A stretch of 64,000 nt of DNA, from positions 6,510,001 to 6,574,000 of the forward strand of contig NZ_CP108081.1 in the NCBI RefSeq assembly GCF_036182465.1, in the 5' to 3' direction. Shown here one piece after another: positions 33,955-41,315 of this stretch. Every line of letters begins with the position of its first letter. Positions within the stretch are counted from its first letter, which is position 1. The notes beneath the pieces were generated by a model. The model was not told the origin of the DNA and made no database searches. It was given only the letters and a program-made list of their open reading frames with translations. Source of the DNA: Streptomyces sp. NBC_00258. GTDB taxonomy: Bacteria; Actinomycetota; Actinomycetes; Streptomycetales; Streptomycetaceae. Made by a program: the position numbers and the translations under genes.

Positions 33955-35675
33955 ACTTGCCCCCTGGCGGCGAACCGGTCGCGCATCACGCGTTTGAGGA
34001 CCTTGCCGGTGGCGCCCTTGGCCACGTCGTCGGGCTTCATCCGCAGGGCCCGGGTAACCGGCGGAAATCCGGCGGCCGTGAGCACGGCGTTGACCCGCCC
34101 GGTCCACGCCTCCTCCTCGTCGCTTCCCTCGACGCTCGCTTCGTCGCTCGCTTCCTCGCTCGCCTTGTCGCTCCGCTCGTCGGCGAGTTGGAGCAGCGCG
34201 TACGCCTCGGCCTCTCCGTCGCCGTCCCAGTCGGCCCGTACGCCCTCGGGGGCGACCCCGACGACCGTGCAGTCGGCCAGCTCGGGCAGCTCCCGCAGCA
34301 GGAGTTCCTCGGTTCGGGTGCTGAAGAGGATCCCGTCGCGGGTCCGGACGGCGTCCGGTGCCCGGTCCAGGTGGTAGAAGTTGCCCTCCTCGTCCTGCTG
34401 GGCGAGGTCGCCGGTGAGCCAGTAGCCGCCCAGCCGCATCCGGTTCCAGGTCAGCGAGTCGTTCCAGTAACCGGGTGTGAGAGTGGGCGACTTGAGGCCG
34501 AGGCGGCCGATCCGCCCGGGCGGCAGCGGGGTGCCGTCCTCGGCGAGCACGGCGGCCTCGGCGAAGCTGATGGGCTTGCCGACACAGCGCGAGTAGGCCG
34601 AGGTGTCCTTGGTGTGCCGGTTGTGGAAGACCGAGTAGCCGGCCTCCGAGGAGCCGAGCCCGTCCACGAAGACCGAGCCCTCGACGCGTACGAGCCGCAG
34701 GTCCTTGCCCATCGTCCGGTGGCTGCCGTGCTGGACGAGGGCCCGGATGTGCGCCTCGTGCGCCGCGTCCCCGGTGTTGAACCACACCTGCACGCTCGAC
34801 AGATCACGGTCCGCGAGCGGCTCGGCGGCCATCTCGCCGAAGGTCCCGGCGAAGGCCAGCACGGTGGTGGGGCCGAACTCCTCGATGGCTTCGAGTACTT
34901 GGGTGCCGCGCTGGCTGGAGAGCAACTTGATGTCCGTGCGCAGCAGCAGGCAGTACAGCAGTGTCGCCACCATGGCGTTGTGCGCGCCCGGCAGCCCCAC
35001 CAGCGTGCGCGCCATGTCGGTGCCCGTGGAGTAGCGCAGCCGGTGCACCTGCGCGTACATCAGCGTCCGGTGGGTGTGCGGAACTCCCTTGGGCATACCG
35101 GTGGTTCCGGAGGAGTGCGAGATGAGCACCGGATCGGTGGGGTCGTGCCGGTACGGATAGGAGGACGGGAGCAACTCGCGGTGCTCCGGCCGGATGTCGG
35201 CGGCGGTGACGCAGAAGCCGAGCCGGTCCGCCCCTTCCACCCCCTCCGCGGCCGACAGCACGTCATGGTGCTCGCCGTCCGTGAAGGCGCCGACCGCGCC
35301 CTGCCGTCGTACGTACTCCCGGGCGGTCTCCGCGGGCAGATTGCCGTTGACGAACGACGGAACGGCGCCGAGAGCCGTCAGCGCCAGGAAGTTCACCGCG
35401 AACTCGGTGCTGGAGTAGGAATGGACGGCGACCGGGTCGCGGGGCCGCACACCCCGGGCGGCGTACCAGCCCGCGTACGTCTCGACCGCCTCGTTCAGCT
35501 GCCCGAGCGTGAGCACCTCGGGCCGGCTGCCGTCCGGAGCCCGCCAGCCGCCGTCGGTCCACAGCACGGGCTCGTCGAGCGGGCGGCCGTACGCGGTCAG
35601 GCGCTCCAGCACGTTGCCGGCGCCGAGTTCGGTGTCGGAGCAGATCCGCGCCCGCTCCTGCCTACTGATGAGCAT
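33951..35675 (-). CDS. AMP-dependent ligase (ANL superfamily), candidate ATP-dependent diazotase (CreM-like)
   Basis: This encodes 574 residues from ATG 35675, with GGAG 5 bp upstream. The phosphate loop SHSSGTTGMPKG, the LGSSEAGYS motif, the TGD hinge region (YWLTGDLAQQDEEGNFYHLDR) and the C-terminal lysine in GATGKVLKR are all present, so the protein can adenylate. It is less like carrier-protein aryl ligases than the second ligase at 38.5 kb. In cremeomycin-type pathways an enzyme of this superfamily uses ATP to activate nitrite for diazotisation. This is the candidate here. An acidic repeat (DKASEEASDEASVEGSDEEE) is inserted before the last subdomain. Confidence 0.72.
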   Translation of the reverse strand: MLISRQERARICSDTELGAGNVLERLTAYGRPLDEPVLWTDGGWRAPDGSRPEVLTLGQLNEAVETYAGWYAARGVRPRDPVAVHSYSSTEFAVNFLALTALGAVPSFVNGNLPAETAREYVRRQGAVGAFTDGEHHDVLSAAEGVEGADRLGFCVTAADIRPEHRELLPSSYPYRHDPTDPVLISHSSGTTGMPKGVPHTHRTLMYAQVHRLRYSTGTDMARTLVGLPGAHNAMVATLLYCLLLRTDIKLLSSQRGTQVLEAIEEFGPTTVLAFAGTFGEMAAEPLADRDLSSVQVWFNTGDAAHEAHIRALVQHGSHRTMGKDLRLVRVEGSVFVDGLGSSEAGYSVFHNRHTKDTSAYSRCVGKPISFAEAAVLAEDGTPLPPGRIGRLGLKSPTLTPGYWNDSLTWNRMRLGGYWLTGDLAQQDEEGNFYHLDRAPDAVRTRDGILFSTRTEELLLRELPELADCTVVGVAPEGVRADWDGDGEAEAYALLQLADERSDKASEEASDEASVEGSDEEEAWTGRVNAVLTAAGFPPVTRALRMKPDDVAKGATGKVLKRVMRDRFAARGQV

Positions 35676-36549
35676 GGGTCTCCGTCTCGTTCCTTGCGTC
35701 GGTGTCGGCGGTGAGGAGGAACGCGGGCGCGCGCGAGCCGGTCACCAGGACATGGCTGCCGCCCTCCCGAAGCAGCCGCCGGTGGACGGCGGCCAGGTCG
35801 AACAGGCCCTGGATGTCGCCGGGCCGCCCCCTCGCCCCGGCCGCGTCGGCGCCGGCGCGGGTGCCGGTGTCGTACGCGTCGGCCGACCGGACCGACACCG
35901 GTGTGCCGGCGCCGGGACGGCCGAGCAGGACCGCCGCCGCCAGTCCGGCGGACGCGGGAAGGGCCGGGGCCGGGTGGCCGTGGCCGTCGGCCAGTTCCTC
36001 GTACACGGCGGCCGACCGCTCGCCGCCGCCCAGTTCCACGCCCACCGCCAGGACCCGGTCCACCTCCGGGTCCTCCAGGAGCAGATCCGCCATGGAGAGC
36101 AGTTCCGTCACCGGGTCGTCGAGGGTGGAGAGGCTGAACATCTGCCCGGTGATCCCGAACTCCCGGCTCAGATAGCCGAGTACGGAGTTGGGGGTGGCCT
36201 GCATGAACAGCAGCGGGTTGTGGACCTTCCCGGAGACCATGCGCCGGCTGGCCAGATCCGCGGTGGTGGTGTCACCGGTCGTACTCGCCAGCGCCACCGC
36301 GGTTCGCGAGCTGTCCCCGGGCCGTTCGGCGAGGCACTGCCGGGCGGCCTCGTACGCCAGCGGGCTGAAGGCCGACTCCACGAAGCCGGGGAGCCTCGGC
36401 AGCGGGATGTCTCCGTCCCGCCCGGTGCCGTGGGTGGCGGTGGCGGTCGTGAGGATGCCGAGGGACGAACGCAGCACGGTCTTGCGGGTGTTCTCGGTGG
36501 CGGTCGTGGTGTTCCCGTTCCTGGTCGTCGTGTTCTCTGTCGGGGTCAC
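35662..36549 (-). CDS. Beta-ketoacyl synthase-like protein (chain-length-factor-type partner), cluster
   Basis: This encodes 295 residues from GTG 36549, overlapping the ketosynthase stop (GTGA). It resembles only the N-terminal thiolase half of ketosynthases (ALASTTGDTTTADLASRRMV; FMQATPNSVLGYLSREFGITGQMFSLSTLDDP). The active-site cysteine position appears as serine (MFSLST), and the C-terminal His motifs are absent. It is probably the inactive chain-length-factor partner of the upstream ketosynthase. The N-terminus is a Thr/Asn/Glu repeat (TPTENTTTRNGNTTTATENT). Its stop overlaps the ligase start by 14 bp. Confidence 0.7.
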   Translation of the reverse strand: MTPTENTTTRNGNTTTATENTRKTVLRSSLGILTTATATHGTGRDGDIPLPRLPGFVESAFSPLAYEAARQCLAERPGDSSRTAVALASTTGDTTTADLASRRMVSGKVHNPLLFMQATPNSVLGYLSREFGITGQMFSLSTLDDPVTELLSMADLLLEDPEVDRVLAVGVELGGGERSAAVYEELADGHGHPAPALPASAGLAAAVLLGRPGAGTPVSVRSADAYDTGTRAGADAAGARGRPGDIQGLFDLAAVHRRLLREGGSHVLVTGSRAPAFLLTADTDARNETETHAHQ

Positions 36550-37790
36550 GGCCGCTCCAGGACGAGTGCGGTGTTGGCGCCCCCGAAGGCGGCGTTGACG
36601 GTGAGGGCCCGGCGGGGGTCGGTCCGGCGGGGCTCGTTCGGCACGTAGTCGAGGTCGCACTCCGGGTCGGGCCGGGTGAACCCGGCGGTCGGCGGCAGTA
36701 CGCCGTCCGTCAGGGCCAGCATCGTGATCACGAACTCCACGACGCCCGCCGCTTCCAGGAGATGGCCGGTGGTGCTCTTGGTCGAGCTGACCGGTATCGA
36801 CTCGGCCCGCTCCGGAAAGGCGGCCCGCAGTCCGCGGGTCTCGGCCCCGTCGTTGTACTTGGTGCCGGTGCCATGGGCGTTGACGTAGTCGAGGGCGGCC
36901 CCGTCCGGGTCGCCGGCGAGCCGCATCGCCTGCCGGGCCGCGCGGGCGAGTCCGACACCCTCCGGGTGCGGCTGGGCGATGTGGTGGGCGTCCGAGGCCG
37001 CGCCCCAGCCCACCACGCCCGCCAGCGGCCGGGCCCCGCGGCGCCGGGCATGCTCGGCGGACTCCAGCACGACGACCGCCACACCGTCGCCGAGCAGCAG
37101 CCCACTGCGGTCGGCACTGAACGGCCGCACCATCCCGTCACGCGACAGCGCCCGCCCGGAGTCGAACTTCCCGAACGTCTCCTCCTCCACCAGATATCCA
37201 CCCGCGCAGACGGCCACGTCGATCCGCCCGGAGGAGATCAGCCGGCAGGCGTGGATGATCGCGGCGGCGGAGGCGACACAGGCATTGGTGAAGGTGAGCC
37301 GGGGGCCGGTCAACCCGAGTTCCCCGGCCAGGAGTTCGGTCAGCCGAGCGGGTACGGCATCGGCAACTCGCTCCGTGTCGGTGGAGGTGCCGCACATGGG
37401 CGCCCCGTCAGGGGCACGGGGAACTGCGCGACCAGCTACATCCGGCCCGCGGCTTCCATCCGACCCGGCGCCCCGCCAATACCGAGTCACACTCGTGTGA
37501 TCCCCGGCCACACCGAGCAACACGGCAGCCTCCGCACCTGGAGCGAGCCCTGCCATGGCGAGGGCTTCATCGCCGCACTCGGCAAGCGCATGCCGCAGAG
37601 CCCAGCCCTCGACACCCCCGGGCCCATCGGCCGCGGCCCCCGCCATCGCCGTACGGTAAGGCCCGGTGTCGAACCGGGTCGTGGCGGCGAACGACGGAAC
37701 CCCCGCGAAGACCCCCCGCCGCAAGGCATCGGCCCCCGTGCCGAACGCGGTACGCACACCGAACCCGGTGACGGCCACCTCACCGCTCAT
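36546..37790 (-). CDS. Beta-ketoacyl-ACP synthase (KAS II type), with in-frame repeat insertion
   Basis: This encodes 414 residues from ATG 37790, preceded by GGGGGTGG. The catalytic triad is intact: C171 in TNACVASA, H306 in NAHGTGT and H343 in STTGHLLEAAG. It should condense malonyl-ACP with the aryl starter in the cluster. Between about residues 117 and 135 the protein reads GPDVAGRAVPRAPDGAPM. The DNA there (37408-37436) is a copy of the intergenic GCAGTTCCCCG repeat, so repeat sequence has entered the gene without breaking frame. Whether the enzyme is still active is open. Confidence 0.85.
   Translation of the reverse strand: MSGEVAVTGFGVRTAFGTGADALRRGVFAGVPSFAATTRFDTGPYRTAMAGAAADGPGGVEGWALRHALAECGDEALAMAGLAPGAEAAVLLGVAGDHTSVTRYWRGAGSDGSRGPDVAGRAVPRAPDGAPMCGTSTDTERVADAVPARLTELLAGELGLTGPRLTFTNACVASAAAIIHACRLISSGRIDVAVCAGGYLVEEETFGKFDSGRALSRDGMVRPFSADRSGLLLGDGVAVVVLESAEHARRRGARPLAGVVGWGAASDAHHIAQPHPEGVGLARAARQAMRLAGDPDGAALDYVNAHGTGTKYNDGAETRGLRAAFPERAESIPVSSTKSTTGHLLEAAGVVEFVITMLALTDGVLPPTAGFTRPDPECDLDYVPNEPRRTDPRRALTVNAAFGGANTALVLERP
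37408..37436 (-). repeat. Intergenic-type repeat copy inside the ketosynthase coding sequence
   Basis: On the minus strand it reads GCTGGTCGCGCAGTTCCCCG followed by TGCCCCTGA, the same core as the hairpin arms at 7.1 and 9.0 kb. It keeps the ketosynthase frame and lies in a surface-loop region ahead of the active-site cysteine. Confidence 0.75.
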
Positions 37791-38118
37791 GGCGACCACC
37801 CCCTTCAACCGGGTCCACCCGGTCGGTCTGGTCCAGTTGGGCGGCACGCAGATAGTCGGCGAGCCGCCGCAGCGAGGTGAACCCGGCGATGTCCTCGTAG
37901 GTGGGCTCCACGACCAGCCCGAACCGCTCCTCCACCACGTGCAGCAGCCACACCAACCCCAGGGAATCCAGGATCAGTTCGGTGTCCTCACCGAGTTCGG
38001 CCGGCACGCCGGGGAAGATCTTGCGGTCCGCCAGCAACTCGCGGACGGTGTCGATGGTGAGGGGGGAGAGCGCGGGTTCCCCCTCCAGCGCGTCGCGGGC
38101 GGTGGCCCCCGTGCTCAT
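37780..38118 (-). CDS. Acyl carrier protein (cluster ACP 1)
   Basis: This encodes 112 residues from ATG 38118 (overlapping ACP2's stop as ATGA). The phosphopantetheine attachment serine is S52 in LILDSLGLVWLLH, followed by the acidic helix II region VVEERFGLVVEP. It has a longer N-terminus than a stand-alone FabF-type ACP and a charged C-terminal tail. It overlaps the ketosynthase start by 11 bp. Probably one of the two ACPs carries the aryl starter and the other the malonyl extender. Confidence 0.87.
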   Translation of the reverse strand: MSTGATARDALEGEPALSPLTIDTVRELLADRKIFPGVPAELGEDTELILDSLGLVWLLHVVEERFGLVVEPTYEDIAGFTSLRRLADYLRAAQLDQTDRVDPVEGGGRHER

Positions 38119-38390
38119 GCCTTCGCACCGCGTCGGACGATCTCGGCGACGAGGGAGCCGAGGGTCAGGGAGGCCAGGGGTTCGATGTCGGTGTCCGGTA
38201 TCTCCACACCGAACCGCGACTCCAGACGCAGCGTGAGCTCGATCAGACTCAGCGAGTCCAGATCCAGCCCACCGACGGTCACCGGACTCTCGTCCGTGAT
38301 GCCGTCACGGCTCATCAGGATGTTCATCTCGTCGATGACGGTGCCGAGCACGAACTCACGGATCTCGTCTTCCAACGTTGACGTACTCAT
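38115..38390 (-). CDS. Acyl carrier protein (cluster ACP 2)
   Basis: This encodes 91 residues from ATG 38390, with GGAG about 11 bp upstream. The attachment serine is S46 in GLDLDSLSLIELTLRLE, then GVEIPDTDIEPLASLTLGSLVAEI. It is a typical discrete type II ACP. The following ACP1 gene overlaps by 4 bp, which implies coordinated synthesis. Confidence 0.87.
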   Translation of the reverse strand: MSTSTLEDEIREFVLGTVIDEMNILMSRDGITDESPVTVGGLDLDSLSLIELTLRLESRFGVEIPDTDIEPLASLTLGSLVAEIVRRGAKA

Positions 38391-38432
38391 GATCAGAAAA
38401 CTCCAGTGAAGGAAAGTCGGGAGCGCCCACTT

Positions 38433-38486
38433 CAGGGGCGCGGGGCAGTGACATCTGCGGCTCCGCCGCGGGGCGCGACAAGCCAC
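38433..38486 (-). repeat. Copy of the intergenic repeat between ACP2 and the ligase gene
   Basis: The plus strand contains CAGGGGCGCGGGGCAGTGAC and then CTCCGCCGCGGGGCGCGACA. This is an inverted copy of the 1717-1770 element, including its GCGGCGGAGCCGC segment. It fills the only sizeable gap (136 bp) inside the cluster operon. Confidence 0.65.
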
Positions 38487-38526
38487 GACGGGCCCGCAGC
38501 CGACGAACAGCGGGAGCTGCCCCGCC

Positions 38527-40038
38527 TCACCCAGCGGCGCGTTCACGCAACAACGTGGGCTGGCGAACGAGCTTCCCGTTGGACGTGCGAGGCAACGCGT
38601 CCAACAGCCGGACCACCCGCGGCAACTTGTAGTCGGCGAGCCGCTCCCGGCACCACCGCAGCAACTCCTCGGCAGAAGGAACCCCGCCCTCGGCGGAAGA
38701 CGCGGCGGCGGTCACGACATACGCCTCGGTCACGCCCTCGTGGACAACGACCGCCTGCTCAACCGCGGGATGCCCCCGCAACACGTTCTCGACCTCGGTG
38801 AGATCCACCTTGAGGCCACCGATCACGACGAGGGAGTCGCCGCGGCCGTGCACCCGCACGGCACCGGTGCCGTCCACCGAGGCCCGGTCCCGTGTACGCA
38901 GCCAGCCGTCCGCGTACTGCGTACCGCCGGAGTCGAAGAGGTACGGCGACTCGTCGAGGGCGACGTCCAGTTCGCCCCGCCGCACCCGTACGACCATGCC
39001 CGGTGCGGCCGGGCCGACCGACGGCCGCAGCGTGCCGCCGACGTCCATGGCGACCACACCGCTCTCGGTGGTCCCGTAGGACTCGCCGACCGGCACCCCG
39101 TACCGCTCGGCGAACCGGGCCGCGACGTCCGGGGGCATCAGCTCGCCGCCCGACACCGCGACCCGCAGGTCGGGCAGTCCGGGGGGATCGCTTGCGGCGG
39201 CGAGCAGTTCGTAGTGCATCGGCACCCCGAACAGGGCGGTGACCCGGTGGTCCGCAGCGGTCCGCAGGAGGTCGCGGACGGAGATCCGGGGCGCGAAGAC
39301 GACGGAGACGCCGGCCGCCAGGGAGTGCAGCAGTCCGGCGACCAGGCCGAAACTGTGCGCCGTCGAACTGAGCAGCAGTACGCGGTCGCCCTCACCCGGC
39401 ATCCCGGTGATCCCGGCGAACCGGTCCACCTCGGCGGCGAGCGACGCGGCGGTCCTGCCGATCACCTTCGGCCGCCCGGTGGAGCCCGAGCTGAACTGGA
39501 CCAGCCGGTGCCCGGTGGTGGCCGGGCGGCCCGTTCCACGGCACTCGGTGACGACCTCGTACTCGGGCCGGAAACCGAACGTCGCCTGGACGTTGGAGCC
39601 GGCCCGGACCATGAACTGCGGCCGGCAGGACGCGCAGAGCGCCGCCACCTCGGCCGGTTTGAGCCGGAAGTCGAAGAGCATCACCTGGGCGCCCAGCCGC
39701 CACAGCGCGAGCAGCACCTCGACCTGGGTGAAGCTGGGCGGAGTCCGCAGCCCGACGGTGCTGCCCGGACCGATGCCGAATCCGGCGAACACGGCGGCCT
39801 GCTTGGCCACCCGTTCGCGTAACTCGCCGCGGGTGACGGTCTCCTGCTGGTGTGTCAGATACGGGAGAGCGTCGTCCCGCGCGTCGAACAGCCGCCGGAC
39901 CAGGGAACCCATCCCGTCGTCGTCCGCGGGCCCGTTGGAAGGATCGGCGGACACGCCGGTGGAAGGGTCACCGGACAGGCCGTCTCCCAACGGCTCCTGC
40001 AGTGGGTCTCTCAGCGGGTCTCTCAGGCCGCCGCCCAT
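38527..40038 (-). CDS. ANL-superfamily aryl adenylating enzyme, cluster
   Basis: This encodes 503 residues; ATG 40038 overlaps the previous stop by one base (TGATG). The ATP loop is VQFSSGSTGRPKVIGRT. Other motifs are GESYGTTESGVVAMDVG, ADGWLRTRDRASVDGTGAVRVHGRGDSLVVIGG and the catalytic lysine in TSNGKLVRQ. It looks like benzoate/aryl-carrier-protein ligases. The most likely substrate is 3-amino-4-hydroxybenzoate made by the two preceding enzymes, loaded onto one of the two ACPs. An Asp/Gly/Pro-rich N-terminal segment of about 40 residues precedes the domain. Confidence 0.8.
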   Translation of the reverse strand: MGGGLRDPLRDPLQEPLGDGLSGDPSTGVSADPSNGPADDDGMGSLVRRLFDARDDALPYLTHQQETVTRGELRERVAKQAAVFAGFGIGPGSTVGLRTPPSFTQVEVLLALWRLGAQVMLFDFRLKPAEVAALCASCRPQFMVRAGSNVQATFGFRPEYEVVTECRGTGRPATTGHRLVQFSSGSTGRPKVIGRTAASLAAEVDRFAGITGMPGEGDRVLLLSSTAHSFGLVAGLLHSLAAGVSVVFAPRISVRDLLRTAADHRVTALFGVPMHYELLAAASDPPGLPDLRVAVSGGELMPPDVAARFAERYGVPVGESYGTTESGVVAMDVGGTLRPSVGPAAPGMVVRVRRGELDVALDESPYLFDSGGTQYADGWLRTRDRASVDGTGAVRVHGRGDSLVVIGGLKVDLTEVENVLRGHPAVEQAVVVHEGVTEAYVVTAAASSAEGGVPSAEELLRWCRERLADYKLPRVVRLLDALPRTSNGKLVRQPTLLRERAAG

Positions 40039-41315
40039 CAGACCTCCTTGCAGAACTCGCCGATGGGCAGGCCCACATGGCGCTTGTCCGTGGCCAGATA
40101 GCCGAGCAGTTCGTCGCCGGTCCGCAGCTCGGTGACGTTGAGGACCTTCCCGCCCGGGCCGAGCACGCGTACGTGCCAGTCGTCCTGCACGGTCAGACTG
40201 ACCAGCCGTCCGTCCTCGGCGTGGGTACGGATCTCCAGGAGCGGCCGGGACTCCAGCTTGGCGCGGCCGACGACGACCCGCCGGGTGCGGCCGTCGGCCC
40301 CGACCCCCAGCAGGACGCTGCCGGAGCCCACCTCGCTGAGGTAGCTGGTGCGGTTGTCGGGCCCGAGCGTGTACGAGTGAAGGGCACCGGCGTTGACCCG
40401 GAACGGCCTGGTCGGCATGTACGGCAGCGGGTGGGTCTCGCTGCAGCAGAGCACGAACCCGGAGGAGTACGAGCCGACGAGGATGCCCTCGTCCTCCTCG
40501 AAGTGCGAGCAGGTGTCCACGCAGACCCGGTCGCCGAGCCCGACGTGCCGGATGCTCTCCACGGTCAGTGTGGACAGCTCCAGTTGGGGTGTGGTGGCCT
40601 CCAGCAACCGCGCCAGGGCGAACACTTCGTCGGCGCTGCGGGGGGTGAAGAGAATGCCGTCCGAGCCGCGTTCGAGGACGTCGAAGACGATGGCCGCCTC
40701 CTCCAGGCCGTCGACGACGGTCACCAGCTTGCCCTCGGCGGACTCGGCCGCGGCGAGCACGATCTCCAGCGGGATCTTGGTCGGGTCGGCGAAGTGGATG
40801 ACGGTGTAGGGCAGGGCCATGGCGCCCGCGCAGGACAGCGTCAGGGTGCGGTCGTCCCGTACGTCGATGAAACCGGCGGCGGGCGTGCCACCGGTTCCGC
40901 CGGCGGAACCGGTGGCACGGTGTTCGGCGGCGAGAGCGTCCAGCTCCTCCTGGGTGCCGAACTTCCGCAGCAGGAGGTCGATTCCGGGGGCGGTTCCGGT
41001 GACCGTTTCCGTGGCGGATCCCGTGGCCGATCCGGTGCCGGCCGGGGAACTGCCCTTCCCGGAAGGGAGGCTGGCATCCTTCTTGCCGCCGGCGCCCTTC
41101 ACCTCCTTGTCGCCGGGCTTGGCCCCGGGCGTCTTCGCCGCGGGCTGGCCCTGACCCCCGGTCATCAGCACCCGGGTGACGGTCGGAGGCAGCGTCCCGA
41201 GCAACTCGGCGTCGGTGGCCACCACTCCGGCCATCCGGCTGTGGACGGCCGCGTCCACCACCGCCTGAAGCTGCGGACGGGGGACCTCACGGAGATCGAT
41301 CCATGCGAACCTCAT
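40038..41315 (-). CDS. 3-dehydroquinate synthase II-like protein (GriH/NspH type)
   Basis: This encodes 425 residues, overlapping the aldolase stop by 4 bp. The family blocks are present: FAWIDLREVPRPQLQAVVDAA, SDGILFTPRSADEVFALARLL, VCVDTCSHFEEDEGILVGSYSSGFVLCCSETHPLPYMPTRPFRVNAGALHSY and TRRVVVGRAKLESRPLLEIR. In grixazone biosynthesis GriH converts the aldol product of GriI into 3-amino-4-hydroxybenzoate. The adjoining GriI-type aldolase makes that role likely here. An extra ~55-residue Lys/Gly/Ser/Thr-rich insert (about residues 54-112) is unusual. Confidence 0.85.
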   Translation of the reverse strand: MRFAWIDLREVPRPQLQAVVDAAVHSRMAGVVATDAELLGTLPPTVTRVLMTGGQGQPAAKTPGAKPGDKEVKGAGGKKDASLPSGKGSSPAGTGSATGSATETVTGTAPGIDLLLRKFGTQEELDALAAEHRATGSAGGTGGTPAAGFIDVRDDRTLTLSCAGAMALPYTVIHFADPTKIPLEIVLAAAESAEGKLVTVVDGLEEAAIVFDVLERGSDGILFTPRSADEVFALARLLEATTPQLELSTLTVESIRHVGLGDRVCVDTCSHFEEDEGILVGSYSSGFVLCCSETHPLPYMPTRPFRVNAGALHSYTLGPDNRTSYLSEVGSGSVLLGVGADGRTRRVVVGRAKLESRPLLEIRTHAEDGRLVSLTVQDDWHVRVLGPGGKVLNVTELRTGDELLGYLATDKRHVGLPIGEFCKEV

